A DNA stretch of 64,000 nucleotides from Paenibacillus sp. 1781tsa1 (GTDB lineage Bacteria > Bacillota > Bacilli > Paenibacillales > Paenibacillaceae): NCBI RefSeq assembly GCF_024159265.1, contig NZ_JAMYWY010000001.1, positions 6,076,001 to 6,140,000 of the forward strand. The letters are read 5' to 3'. Below, one piece after another: positions 1 through 8,805 of the stretch. The position numbers and the translations under genes are program-made. How positions within the stretch are numbered: the stretch's first letter is position 1; each line of letters starts with the position of its first letter. The notes below the pieces were generated by a model that had not been told where the DNA came from, did not search any database, and worked only from the letters and a program-made list of their open reading frames with translations.

Positions 1-681
1 AGCGTCATCCGTATGACAGAGATGATAAGTACTCCCGTAGATCTCTTCCACCACATTTGAGATGGCGTATTTCATCAGTCGAAACGCTTTATGTGTAGGT
101 TGATGGTCATCATACCGGATGAGCAGCAGTTGCATTTTATCCTGTGGACGGAACCCGATCTCCAGTTGCTCCAGCTTGCCTACAAGTTCGTCATTCGCAA
201 ATTTATGCCCTAACAGTACATCCTTCATCAGCTCCGCCCGCTTCTCCGGCAGATGTTCCCTCACTGAATACATGGCCCGCTGATGAAGCATTTGTTTCTC
301 ACCCTCCAGGCGAATCTGCACGGCGGCCTGCTGCACGGATTCGATCAGTTCCTCATCCCTGACCGGTTTGAGCAGATAACTGACTGTCCCATGTTTGAGC
401 GCCTGCTTCGCATAATCGAAGGAAGCATGCCCCGATAAAATAATACATTTGGTCTGTTCCCACTTCTGCCGAATGTGACTGACCAGATCCAGACCGGACA
501 GACCCGGCATGCGGATATCCGTGATAATAATATGGACCTGATGTGCTGCCATATGTTCCAGTGCCTCTTTGACTGAATAAGCTTTGAATACCTGGCCAAT
601 CCCGTGTTCTCTCCACGGTATGGAGACAGCGATTGACTCTACTGCGGAATGTTCATCATCCACGACCATCAGATTCATCAT
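1..681 (-). CDS. YesN-like response regulator (3' end cut by window)
   Basis: This gene starts at an ATG preceded, 9 bases away, by a GAGGAGG ribosome site, and reads open for 227 codons to the window edge. The visible part is a receiver domain. It has the acidic pair D8-D9, the probable phosphoacceptor D55 in TDIRMPG, a conserved Ser/Gly at LSGH and the Lys of LLKPV. A linker follows. YesN-type regulators normally continue into an AraC-type DNA-binding domain, which would lie outside the window. It overlaps the end of the sensor kinase gene by 26 bases, so the kinase is translated first and the pair is coupled. Family knowledge suggests control of carbohydrate uptake genes, and the divergent sugar permeases at 3.1-5.0 kb are possible targets (inference). 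Confidence 0.9.
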   Translation of the reverse strand, partial: MMNLMVVDDEHSAVESIAVSIPWREHGIGQVFKAYSVKEALEHMAAHQVHIIITDIRMPGLSGLDLVSHIRQKWEQTKCIILSGHASFDYAKQALKHGTVSYLLKPVRDEELIESVQQAAVQIRLEGEKQMLHQRAMYSVREHLPEKRAELMKDVLLGHKFANDELVGKLEQLEIGFRPQDKMQLLLIRYDDHQPTHKAFRLMKYAISNVVEEIYGSTYHLCHTDDA

Positions 682-2416
682 GCGGTTGTTCCTCCTCAAA
701 CCATCGAATTTCTACACTAAGTCCACCATAGGGAATCGCTCCAAAATGAAGGCCGGACGACAGCCCATATCGCGTAATGAGACGCTGGTGTACATTCCAT
801 GTACCCGTTCCAATCTCTTCGCCCATCGGTTCATTAATCTCCCGTTCCAATTCCGCAATCTCTTCCGCTGTCAGCGTGACACCGTCATTGTCTACAAACA
901 GGCTATATCTTGTATATTTCCGTCCCTCAATATGTTCGGGTACCGCCATCCCCGTTACGACGACATGCCCACTGCCTTCCATCGGCTCAATGCCGTGGAT
1001 CACCGCATTTTCTACAATGGGCTGAATGAGCAGTCGCGGAATATGAAGCTGCATCAATTGCTGCGGTACGGCGATCTCGTAGGTCAGCCGGTTGGTCCGC
1101 ATCTGCTGGATGGACAGATAATGATCCAGCAGCCGGATCTCTTCCTCCACTGTTGTCATGTCATTCTCGCCACGCGTAATGTAGCGATAGTAATCTCCCA
1201 GACTTAGCGACATGGCAATAACCGCTTCTCGGTTGCCAAGCTGGGTCATATTTTTGATATAAAACAGGCAGTTGTACAGGAAATGCGGATTGATCTGTGA
1301 TTGCAGATGTTTCAGTGTGGCTTCCCGTGAGCGGATACGTTCCTCGTATACCTTCTCGATCAATTCCTGAATCTGCTCCGCCATATGGTTGAAGCTCTGG
1401 GTCAGATACGCGAATTCGTCACGGGAGTGATCGACTGGAATCCGCGTGGACAACTGACCTTTGCGAATCTGTTGCAGCCCTCTCATCAAGCGATGAATGG
1501 GCACCTGAACTTTTCGATACAAAAGCAATGCAGCCCCGATACTCAGCACAAGCAATAGCAGAATGGAGGTAATAAACATATTTCGGCTCTTGTCCATCGG
1601 GGTTAGCAAATCATCCAACACCACCGGGTTCACGTATACTGCTTGCAGTTGTTTGGAGTGCACGTAACTGACCAGATATTGTTTACCGCCCACCTCCAAT
1701 TGATGATTACCTTCTCTCTCCGGTCCGTTAAAGGGGATATCACGCATGATCGCTTCGACCAGTTCGGGGTCCGCCGTACGGTTCAGCAACGGATCATTAC
1801 CCGGTACGAGCAAGAAAGGATCTCCGCCCTGCGTTTCTTTGAAATCATCCAACATGGCAACCACGTTCATCGGGTCAAAATTAATCTCCATCACCGTTCG
1901 CACGCCTGTGTTCACCGGTTTTTCATTCCACTCGTAGTTATCCGTGAAAAAGTAGGTGAAACTCCCCTTCTCCAGCTGCCATTGGCCAGGTTGCGGGAAC
2001 GTCAACATCTTCTCATCGTAGACCGTCCGGCTGGACATAGTGGACAACACAAGTTCCGCTTGTGGCAGCACAATCGTAATATCGTTCTTCCAACGGCTGG
2101 TGGATTGGTACAACGATAATTTGTCGAGAATATCCAGATAAATGCTGTTTTTCTCATATTGGCTGGTGGAGTCCGTCATGTAACGGTAGTGCAGGATACT
2201 CGGATCTCGCAGCAACGTCAGGCCATACAGCGAGAGCTGCTCGATATTTTTATCCACCTGGGAACTGAAATAATTGAACTGGTTCAGACTCGACTGTTGT
2301 TTCTCTTCAACGACCATGTCCACATTTGCCTGGTTCGCGTACGTATAGAGCAGCAGAATGGGTACAAGCAGGCAGATTAAGAGAATGACCGTCTTCGCAA
2401 ATACTGTGAATTTCAT
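656..2416 (-). CDS. YesM-family sensor histidine kinase
   Basis: A 586-residue membrane kinase. An N-terminal transmembrane segment (about residues 8-28) is followed by a ~250-residue extracellular sensor region, a second membrane helix (about 282-302) and a HAMP linker. Next come the YesM-type dimerisation motif with the phospho-acceptor His in NPHFLYN (near residue 380) and a HATPase domain with the N-box IVENAVIHG. Its end overlaps the YesN-like regulator, its cognate partner. In this family the external domain senses oligosaccharides or a solute-binding protein. No binding-protein gene is present here, so the ligand is unknown. The start has a GGGTGA ribosome site. Confidence 0.93.
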   Translation of the reverse strand: MKFTVFAKTVILLICLLVPILLLYTYANQANVDMVVEEKQQSSLNQFNYFSSQVDKNIEQLSLYGLTLLRDPSILHYRYMTDSTSQYEKNSIYLDILDKLSLYQSTSRWKNDITIVLPQAELVLSTMSSRTVYDEKMLTFPQPGQWQLEKGSFTYFFTDNYEWNEKPVNTGVRTVMEINFDPMNVVAMLDDFKETQGGDPFLLVPGNDPLLNRTADPELVEAIMRDIPFNGPEREGNHQLEVGGKQYLVSYVHSKQLQAVYVNPVVLDDLLTPMDKSRNMFITSILLLLVLSIGAALLLYRKVQVPIHRLMRGLQQIRKGQLSTRIPVDHSRDEFAYLTQSFNHMAEQIQELIEKVYEERIRSREATLKHLQSQINPHFLYNCLFYIKNMTQLGNREAVIAMSLSLGDYYRYITRGENDMTTVEEEIRLLDHYLSIQQMRTNRLTYEIAVPQQLMQLHIPRLLIQPIVENAVIHGIEPMEGSGHVVVTGMAVPEHIEGRKYTRYSLFVDNDGVTLTAEEIAELEREINEPMGEEIGTGTWNVHQRLITRYGLSSGLHFGAIPYGGLSVEIRWFEEEQPHDESDGRG

Positions 2417-2578
2417 CGTTTCACCCTGTCCCTGAATTTGAAGTCCTTCTATACCGAAGTCCTATTTTATATTGAAAACCCTTACATTTCTAGTTGATTT
2501 TATATTCGCACGCTTTCCTGTGATCTGAAATCCCCTTATACTGGGAGTGAAATCAACATTTCGTGAGGGGGCTCTGTG

Positions 2579-2857
2579 ATGCAACTGACAGAACAAGGCA
2601 TTTTGCATATTGAAGAAGAAGATATCTCCAGCTTGTACTGTTATCGGGACATGGATGGCATGGCTTTTGATGTTTCGTTCCTGTTTGAGTTACAGCTTCA
2701 GGGATTAACGTTGCCACCTGGCAGCGTTCGTGGGATTCAGTTTGATTTTGAGGAAGAAGAGGCCCCCCTCTATGAAGAAAGGGAACGTCTAGTGGCCGAG
2801 GTGCAGTCAGCGGTTCGTACCGTTGATGCGCAGTATGATGGCTCGATTGTGAAATGA
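2579..2857 (+). CDS. Small acidic protein of unknown function
   Basis: A 92-residue protein that I do not recognise. A GAGGGGG ribosome site at 2565-2571 lies seven bases before the ATG at 2579; a GTG one codon upstream (2576) is in frame but spaced less well. The sequence is rich in Glu and Asp (an EEED stretch near the start and FDFEEEE in the middle), with no Cys, membrane segment or signal peptide. It is monocistronic, being followed by a clear hairpin terminator at 2921-2954. It sits between the YesM/YesN pair and the sugar permeases but need not be functionally linked. Confidence 0.75.
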   Translation: MQLTEQGILHIEEEDISSLYCYRDMDGMAFDVSFLFELQLQGLTLPPGSVRGIQFDFEEEEAPLYEERERLVAEVQSAVRTVDAQYDGSIVK

Positions 2858-2920
2858 TATAGGGACGTTCAGCTTAACAAGTATTTAGATGACGGACAAC
2901 AGGAGCTGACCTGATGACAG

Positions 2921-2954
2921 GAGCATTGGACTTTCGAGTCGGATGCTCTTTTTT
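2921..2954 (+). terminator. Rho-independent terminator
   Basis: The arms GAGCAT (2921-2926) and ATGCTC (2943-2948) enclose an inner GAC/GTC pair and a short loop, and are followed by a T tract at 2949-2954. It ends the small acidic-protein transcript. Confidence 0.85.
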
Positions 2955-2981
2955 GCTGTTTTCATCAACAAGTTAATATTT

Positions 2982-3035
2982 CAACATCCGCATTGAAATG
3001 TTGTTCTATAGTCAGCCCTTTTCCGTTGCTATAAT
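2982..3035 (+). promoter_or_regulatory. Putative promoter and operator of the sugar permease operon
   Basis: A TATAAT box lies at 3030-3035, about 75 bases before the permease start. No good -35 is seen at the usual distance. Upstream, an inverted repeat CAACAT (2982-2987) / ATGTTG (2998-3003) could bind a regulator. A weak -35 fits an activated promoter, but this is inference. Confidence 0.4.
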
Positions 3036-3110
3036 TCAGTTGCTCCACTCTGTGCAGAGGCTTTCTCGCCTCATGTTGCCAGGGTTGGACGAGATAAAGG
3101 AGGGACCCTG

Positions 3111-4076
3111 ATGGCTATCGAACAACCGTTAACAACCCATACGCCGGTGCGAAAAATGACACCCCATCCACGCAAACGTACCCGCTGGAATTTCAAACGT
3201 ACGTGGCCGCTGCATCTGATGCTGCTGCCTGCTGTACTGCTCACATTGCTGTTCGCCTATGTGCCCATGGGCGGCATTATTATTGCTTTTCAGGATTTTA
3301 AACCGTGGCTGGGGTTCACTGGCTCCAAATGGGTGGGCTGGGACAACTTCCGGTTCATGTTCGAATATCCCGACAGCGTTCAGGTCATCTGGAACACGGT
3401 ACTGATCGCTTCAATGAAAATTGTGGCCGGACTTATCGCCCCTGTGGTGTTCGCCATTTTACTGAATGAGGTTCGGAACTCCACATTCAAACGTTTCTCA
3501 CAGACCTTGGTGTATCTGCCCCATTTCCTGTCCTGGGTTGTCCTGGGCGGCATTCTGCTCGATATGTTATCACCAGAAGGTGGACTGGTAAACCAGGTGT
3601 TAGCGGCGGCCGGTGTTGAACCGATTTTCTTTCTGGGGGATGGCGACTGGTTCCGTGTAACGGTGGTTGTCAGTGATGTATGGAAGGAATTTGGATTCGG
3701 CACAATTGTATTTCTGGCAGCACTTGCGGGCATTAACCCCGCATTGTATGAGGCTTCTGAGGTAGATGGAGCAACACGACTCAGACAGACATTACACATT
3801 ACCCTGCCTGCGCTCGTACCGATGATTATCGTGGTAGGTACGTTATCGCTGGGCAATATTCTGAATGCAGGCTTTGACCAGATCTTTAACCTGTACAATC
3901 CACTGGTGTATGAGAAAGGCGATATTATCGATACCTTTGTCTACCGGATGGGAATTCTGAATGGCAAAATGAGCTTTGCGACCGCTGTTGGACTATTCAA
4001 ATCATTTGTCGCGATGTTCCTGGTCATCTCTGCGTACCGGATGGCGTACAAAATCGCCAATTATCGTATTTTCTAA
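3111..4076 (+). CDS. LplB-type carbohydrate ABC transporter permease
   Basis: A 321-residue integral membrane protein of the LplB family, one of two permease halves of a sugar or oligosaccharide importer. It has a basic ~35-residue cytoplasmic N-terminus and about six membrane segments beginning near residue 34. The EAA loop that contacts the ATPase starts at YEASEVDGA, around residue 222. An AAAGGAGGGA ribosome site precedes the ATG. It is followed 34 bases later by the second permease gene. No solute-binding protein or ATPase gene is adjacent. The ATPase is commonly a shared MsmX-type protein encoded elsewhere, but a missing binding protein is unusual for this family. Confidence 0.93.
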   Translation: MAIEQPLTTHTPVRKMTPHPRKRTRWNFKRTWPLHLMLLPAVLLTLLFAYVPMGGIIIAFQDFKPWLGFTGSKWVGWDNFRFMFEYPDSVQVIWNTVLIASMKIVAGLIAPVVFAILLNEVRNSTFKRFSQTLVYLPHFLSWVVLGGILLDMLSPEGGLVNQVLAAAGVEPIFFLGDGDWFRVTVVVSDVWKEFGFGTIVFLAALAGINPALYEASEVDGATRLRQTLHITLPALVPMIIVVGTLSLGNILNAGFDQIFNLYNPLVYEKGDIIDTFVYRMGILNGKMSFATAVGLFKSFVAMFLVISAYRMAYKIANYRIF

Positions 4077-4110
4077 AAGGGTTAGCATAATGCATTAAGG
4101 AGGAATCAAG

Positions 4111-4989
4111 GTGTATCACAAAACAACCGGGTACCGTATATTCAATGGTTTCAACCTGATATTCATCGCGGCCGTCTCCATCCTGTGCATCCTGCCGCTG
4201 GTCCATATTCTGGCGGTTTCCTTCAGTGGTAAGGCGGCAGCATCCGCCAATCTGGTGACACTTTGGCCGATTGATTTTACGGTGGACGCGTACACCAAAA
4301 CATTTGGTAACAGTAACTTTCTCAGTGCACTCTGGATTTCAGTCCAGCGTACGGTTCTTGGCACACTGCTCAGTATGACACTTGTCTTCCTGACGGCTTA
4401 TCCGTTATCCAAGGAAAGTCTGCACTTCAAGGGGCGCTCGTTATATGCATGGTTTTTCATCTTCACGATGCTGTTCAGCGGGGGATTGATTCCGTCCTAT
4501 ATTTTGATTCAGAAGCTTGGACTGATTAATACGATGTGGGCACTGATTTTGCCAGGAGCGGTCGCTGTTTGGAACCTGATTCTGATGATGAACTTTTTCC
4601 GCAACGTACCGAAAGAGCTGGAAGAAGCTGCATTTATTGATGGGGCCAATCATATCACGACCCTGTTCAAAATTTATCTGCCTGTATCCATGCCAGCGAT
4701 TGCGACGATCTCTTTATTCACGATGGTAGGTCAGTGGAATTCCTGGTTCGACGGGCTGATCTATATGAATGATGCTTCCAAATACCCACTCGCCACGTTA
4801 ATGCAGACCATAATCGTACAGCAGGATTTCTCCAACATGAACGTGGATGCCACACAGCTCCAGAACATGTCTCAACGTACGGTGAATGCGGCTCAAATCT
4901 TTATTGGCGCTCTGCCGATTCTGCTCGTGTACCCGTTCTTGCAGCGTTTCTTCGTAAAGGGAATTGTGCTCGGGGCGGTAAAAGAGTAA
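4111..4989 (+). CDS. YtcP-type carbohydrate ABC transporter permease
   Basis: The second permease half, 292 residues with about six membrane segments and an EAA loop beginning EEAAFIDGA. It starts at GTG with a strong AAGGAGGA ribosome site, and no in-frame ATG fits as well. YtcP/LplB pairs import complex sugars, and the divergent YesM/YesN pair is their usual type of regulator. A hairpin terminator directly follows the stop codon, so the operon encodes only the two membrane subunits. Confidence 0.93.
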   Translation: MYHKTTGYRIFNGFNLIFIAAVSILCILPLVHILAVSFSGKAAASANLVTLWPIDFTVDAYTKTFGNSNFLSALWISVQRTVLGTLLSMTLVFLTAYPLSKESLHFKGRSLYAWFFIFTMLFSGGLIPSYILIQKLGLINTMWALILPGAVAVWNLILMMNFFRNVPKELEEAAFIDGANHITTLFKIYLPVSMPAIATISLFTMVGQWNSWFDGLIYMNDASKYPLATLMQTIIVQQDFSNMNVDATQLQNMSQRTVNAAQIFIGALPILLVYPFLQRFFVKGIVLGAVKE

Positions 4990-4998
4990 GGCAAACAC

Positions 4999-5025
4999 GG
5001 AATCCCGTTATGGGATTCTTCTTCG
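4999..5025 (+). terminator. Hairpin terminator after the permease operon
   Basis: The arms GAATCCC (5000-5006) and GGGATTC (5012-5018) have a five-base loop and are followed by TTCTTC. They lie eleven bases after the permease stop codon. Confidence 0.75.
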
Positions 5026-5051
5026 TTCTATAAGTGCATTCCATAAGCTCA

Positions 5052-5240
5052 TTATTTCAGTTGTTTTGGGATTTTTCTGCCGCGAATAGCGTTGTTATAT
5101 TCATTAATTAATTCATCCAGCACCATGGATTGGCGAATAACCTCCGGATGCCACAGTTCCGCATATTGATCAGCAATCTGGTAGAGCCTTTGCCGTGCAT
5201 GTTCGATACATTCCTGAATGGTTTCCGGATTATGTACCAT
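5052..5240 (-). CDS. Spo0E-like aspartyl-phosphate phosphatase
   Basis: A 62-residue protein with the size, two-helix layout and signature of the Spo0E family. The motif SMVLDELINEYN near residues 38-49 matches the family pattern SxxxD followed by LI. Spo0E-type proteins remove the phosphate from Spo0A~P and delay sporulation. A GGGGGCGGGAG ribosome site lies just before the ATG. The gene stands alone, convergent with the permease operon. Assignment to the family is from the motif; whether Spo0A is its target is inferred. Confidence 0.8.
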   Translation of the reverse strand: MVHNPETIQECIEHARQRLYQIADQYAELWHPEVIRQSMVLDELINEYNNAIRGRKIPKQLK

Positions 5241-5413
5241 ACTCCCGCCCCCTGTTATCCTTGAATATCATCATCCAAAAAAGACCATCTAATATAATAT
5301 TCGGAACAATAGGGGGTTTGGATTACCCCAAAATTAAAATTTTGGTTATTTTTTCTTGTGAAATTTATTATGGCGGGGTTCACATGAACTGATGTTACAC
5401 ATCTGTTCAAATC

Positions 5414-5451
5414 AAATAAACCGGATCGGCTGTCGCCTCTCCGGTTTTATT
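5414..5451 (-). terminator. Terminator of the BtrH/C39-like operon
   Basis: The inverted repeat AAACCGGA (5418-5425) / TCCGGTTT (5440-5447) has a 14-base loop and AT-rich flanks on both sides. It lies about 40 bases after the stop of the minus-strand gene ending at 5490. Confidence 0.65.
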
Positions 5452-5489
5452 CAGCTGAGCTTTTCAATATGTTAGCTATCATGCTTCAT

Positions 5490-6512
5490 TCATCTTAAAC
5501 CTACGTCATCAAAGCGATTGTGTATCGTCTCTGGAAAGGCACGTTTAATGGCATCAATGGCACGTTGTTCGGTCACTCCTGCCTTTCGGATAAGCTCAAT
5601 CACGTTTTGCATACATTTCGGTTCCTTCGTATTCCATGAGATCGAATCATTAACTACATCAACAATCCGCGAATACAGTTCTGCGAGCAATGCATACTCA
5701 TGCATGACATAAACCATCCGATCTGATAGGTACGCCAGCCCTGCAACATAAGAAGCAATGTCCAGTCTTGATCTGGCATAATAGCGCAGTACAGTCGCCG
5801 CTTGTTCTTTATCATATGCTCCAGCCTGCAAAGTAGCAGCCATAACCGTATACGCAGCCGCTCCACAGGCATAATCCTGGGAGGGCAGCATGTAGTCATG
5901 GGTTTCCCATTTGTATACGGCCTGAATTAATGATTCCTTGCAAACTTCCCATAGATCCACCGATTCATGAGATTCCAGCACCTGATAGTACCAGTATGGC
6001 GTACTGTTCCTGCCAAATGAATCATAAGAAAGACGAATGATTTCATTGCCTTTACTTTCACAGATGAATAGCACCTGCTCCGCATCATCATATCCGGCTG
6101 CAATGACAAATTGATCATGCCAGAGAATCGCACCTACGCCCCGGTCAATGGACGCCTTGATGTCCAGCACGGCCTGCTTCTGATAGAGCGGAAAAGTCGG
6201 TTCAAATGAAAATCCACCATGTTGTCCCGTTGTTACGCCAAGAAAATCAGCCGCCACAAAGTTCTCTGCCATCCAGTTGTATGCCGAGATTGATTCTGCG
6301 GTCAGACGCCGATCCACCACTAATCGGAATGCACTTGCCGTCATACCTGCAATCATGTGGCGAGGGAAATCCATCCACTGTGTGTGCAATAAAATACGGT
6401 ACATCGCATCTGTATACGAACCCACACCATTCCATGATAGGTGTGCATCAGCAGAGGTTGGGGCTTGCGGGAAGCGGATCCAGTCCTGCAATACTACTTT
6501 TGTCGCCATCAT
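5490..6512 (-). CDS. BtrH/C39-like protein, second of two tandem paralogues
   Basis: A 340-residue soluble protein without signal peptide. The pattern of an N-terminal helix with SYTDAM, a G-M-T-A-S-A-F turn, a central beta region ending AAGYDD, and a C-terminal helical half starting near CGAAAYTV resembles the BtrH N-terminal/C39-like cysteine-protease fold. The Cys expected at the start of the first helix in C39 enzymes is not seen, so peptidase activity is doubtful. It is clearly related, by matching landmarks, to the upstream gene (gap 24 bases) and follows a WYL regulator in the same operon. The ribosome site is GGGAGTGAAGG. BtrH itself is an acyltransferase in butirosin synthesis; a role here is unknown. 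Confidence 0.7.
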   Translation of the reverse strand: MMATKVVLQDWIRFPQAPTSADAHLSWNGVGSYTDAMYRILLHTQWMDFPRHMIAGMTASAFRLVVDRRLTAESISAYNWMAENFVAADFLGVTTGQHGGFSFEPTFPLYQKQAVLDIKASIDRGVGAILWHDQFVIAAGYDDAEQVLFICESKGNEIIRLSYDSFGRNSTPYWYYQVLESHESVDLWEVCKESLIQAVYKWETHDYMLPSQDYACGAAAYTVMAATLQAGAYDKEQAATVLRYYARSRLDIASYVAGLAYLSDRMVYVMHEYALLAELYSRIVDVVNDSISWNTKEPKCMQNVIELIRKAGVTEQRAIDAIKRAFPETIHNRFDDVGLR

Positions 6513-6536
6513 CCTTCACTCCCTTCCTCTCTCATC

Positions 6537-7601
6537 CTATCGTGCTGAATGTGCTCCCCACCGTGGTATAGTAGACCTTTTACGGTCAGGATACTTCCTT
6601 GATATCAATCGAAAATAATCAATAGCCTGCTCTTCCAGTGCTTTCGCCTTCACTAGTAACTGTGCTAGATCTTCTGTGATATCTGGTCTCAAGACACGTC
6701 TATTCTCCTGCTGAACCATATATCCTTTCATTTGGTCAATTAACGTCCCAAGCTGTTCATAGCATGTATAAGCCTGATCCAGTTCGTTCCATATCCCTCG
6801 AACATCCTGCAGATACATTCTTATTTCGGTTCGCGAATGGCAGAAGGATTCCAAAATATAACCCGCACCCGACTCATCAAAATCCCCACTCCGTAAAGCC
6901 AGCACCCACTCATCATATGCCTTTCTACCTGAAGCAATATTCTGATCAGGTAACAGACGATAGGGAATATCCCAATCCTCTATCGCCAGTCGCAGGGATT
7001 CCAGCAGCATCTGTTGTTCAGAAATGCGGACCTGACCACCAAATACCTGACAATACCAAAATCCGGTAAAGTTTAAACCGAAATTGTCATACAACAAAAT
7101 CTGCGGTTCCTTGCTCCATCCGTCTTGCACATAAAAGATGCGGTCACGGTCATCATATCCAGAAATAACACCGAACTCAGGAATCCAGTAGATCACACCA
7201 GTGCCTTCATCAATACTGCGTCTCACCCAATTCACTGCATCCTGCTGGTAATAACCAAACGTGGAATGACGTGTACGTCCCCCATCCCAGATCGTAAATA
7301 TCCCCAGGTTATCAACTCCGGGACGATGTGCTTCCCCCCATTGTCCATACGCTGTAACCGACATGGGAAGTAGCCGGCGATGCACCGCCAGCTTGAAAGC
7401 CATGCCTGTATATCCGGCAAGTACATATTTGGAACCTTGAAACTGGCCCGTATGGGTTAGTATCGCATGCAGACTATCCACGTATGATTTGGACTCCCGC
7501 TTCATGATGAGGTTATTTAACACGACTTCAGCCAAAGAAAAAGCTCCTCTCCATGGTGGTTTGCCTGATGTATTTACGAGAAACAGCAGCTTGCTCTGCA
7601 T
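6537..7601 (-). CDS. BtrH/C39-like protein, first of two tandem paralogues
   Basis: A 354-residue soluble protein related to the following gene. Shared landmarks are a SYVDSLHAIL helix, LAGYTGMAF, a D/G-rich strand pair ending ISGYDD followed by FYVQDGW, and a C-terminal helical half starting at SGRKAYDEW. Where the paralogue has CGAAAY this one has SGRKAY, and no Cys sits at the C39 nucleophile position. It lies 32 bases after the WYL regulator stop, so it is probably co-transcribed and controlled by it. The ribosome site is weak. Function is not known, and the BtrH-fold assignment rests on pattern recognition only. Confidence 0.65.
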   Translation of the reverse strand: MQSKLLFLVNTSGKPPWRGAFSLAEVVLNNLIMKRESKSYVDSLHAILTHTGQFQGSKYVLAGYTGMAFKLAVHRRLLPMSVTAYGQWGEAHRPGVDNLGIFTIWDGGRTRHSTFGYYQQDAVNWVRRSIDEGTGVIYWIPEFGVISGYDDRDRIFYVQDGWSKEPQILLYDNFGLNFTGFWYCQVFGGQVRISEQQMLLESLRLAIEDWDIPYRLLPDQNIASGRKAYDEWVLALRSGDFDESGAGYILESFCHSRTEIRMYLQDVRGIWNELDQAYTCYEQLGTLIDQMKGYMVQQENRRVLRPDITEDLAQLLVKAKALEEQAIDYFRLISRKYPDRKRSTIPRWGAHSAR

Positions 7602-7633
7602 CTGCTCGTTTGTTGCCTGTTTACAGACTCACT

Positions 7634-8533
7634 CTATGTTCCAAGCCTGTGGATCAACCCTTCTGCGCTTTGCTGAAGCTTGCGTCTAAGCCACCCAGGA
7701 GACAAAAGCTCTTCCCATTCGCTAATAAACAAATGCTGCAAGAAAGCGTCCGTGTCATAAAATTCAACCGAATAAATCCGATCGTGGCTTGCCCGAATAC
7801 GATACCCCTGCCACATCCCCATTTGCTGCACTTCCTTCAAACGAATCTCAGCTACAAACGGTTTTCGCACAGGCAATGATTCTTCCCATCCACCTAGCAA
7901 GGCGTCTGATCTATACTCAAATCTCTCATCCGATATTGATACATGGACAACACCCTCCAATCGAATGGCCACTTGCTGTACTGGGTCTGCTTCATAACCC
8001 ACCACGTAATCGGCGTTAAACTGGGATATCATCTTTAATGGGCACAAGGAAAACTGCCGTTCTCCATCATGATCCCTGTAATGAATATGTACTCTGCGCA
8101 AGTCAGTTATGGCATGGGACAATAATTCAAAGAATTGCAGTTGCTTCGGTTGCGCCGAAAACACCGGAAGCTCGCTACTTCCCATCTGTTGTTCCTCCAA
8201 CGTAAAACGCTCCAGCAAATGTGCTACACGTTTCACCGCGTCTGCTTGATCATAATCGTAATGTCGATATCGATGCGCCAGATATTTCAACACACGTTGC
8301 TCTTCTTCTGTCATATACAAATGGGGCAATCGAAAAGTCTGATCCTCATAACAATAGCCCCGATATTTTGCCATATACACCAAAGGGGCTCGCAAGGAAC
8401 TTGCCATATATTCAATATCACGCTGAGCCTGACGACGGGAGATTTCAAATTCACGGGCAAGCCAGCTGCTATTCGGAAAACGTCCACCCCGAATCTGTTC
8501 GTCAAACCAGTGAATCCGATGCATGTTACTCAT
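7634..8533 (-). CDS. WYL-domain helix-turn-helix regulator
   Basis: A YafY-type transcription factor of about 299 residues. The N-terminal DeoR-like helix-turn-helix contains WLAREFEISRRQAQRDIEYM. The middle region has the RVHIHYRDHDG strand and the end a WCX-like C-terminal domain. WYL domains sense small ligands or nucleotides. I chose the ATG at 8533, which follows a GGGGGCGGGAAG purine tract; an in-frame start 18 codons upstream (8587) has no ribosome site, and another ATG lies three codons further in. It is the first gene of an operon with the two BtrH-like genes, and probably regulates them. Confidence 0.85.
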   Translation of the reverse strand: MSNMHRIHWFDEQIRGGRFPNSSWLAREFEISRRQAQRDIEYMASSLRAPLVYMAKYRGYCYEDQTFRLPHLYMTEEEQRVLKYLAHRYRHYDYDQADAVKRVAHLLERFTLEEQQMGSSELPVFSAQPKQLQFFELLSHAITDLRRVHIHYRDHDGERQFSLCPLKMISQFNADYVVGYEADPVQQVAIRLEGVVHVSISDERFEYRSDALLGGWEESLPVRKPFVAEIRLKEVQQMGMWQGYRIRASHDRIYSVEFYDTDAFLQHLFISEWEELLSPGWLRRKLQQSAEGLIHRLGT

Positions 8534-8616
8534 CTTCCCGCCCCCGATCTTTTCCGATCCTATTTCACTTATTATATCAAAAGACATGGCCTGTTCCGAA
8601 GAACAGGCCTGATATG

Positions 8617-8805
8617 TCAGACGTGTGCCTTATCCACTCTGGATTGCACTGCTTTGGAGCATTTCTTGCATACTTTCAGACTTGTACCGTCTGTTTTTGT
8701 TTGCGTATACAACAATTTTATTCGGGTACTGCTACATACCGGGCATGTTCCCCGGCCCCTGGAAGGAAGACTCCACAAGACGCGTCCTCTTTTGGTTTTT
8801 GCCAA
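8617..8805 (-). CDS. Small zinc-ribbon protein
   Basis: A basic protein with two CxxC knuckles, CPVC and CKKC, 22 residues apart: a typical zinc ribbon. I prefer a TTG start at 8805 (62 residues, beginning MAKTKRGR), because AGAGG at 8816-8820 lies ten bases upstream. An ATG at 8862 would give 81 residues but has no ribosome site. It does not match the spacing of ribosomal proteins L28, L32 or L33. Function unknown; RNA or nucleic-acid binding is possible from charge and fold. Confidence 0.6.
   Translation of the reverse strand: MAKTKRGRVLWSLPSRGRGTCPVCSSTRIKLLYTQTKTDGTSLKVCKKCSKAVQSRVDKAHV

Noticed and set aside
5241..5489. Possible small gene in the 249-base gap
   Set aside because: Open frames here are short, lack ribosome sites and include the terminator at 5414-5451; I see nothing else.
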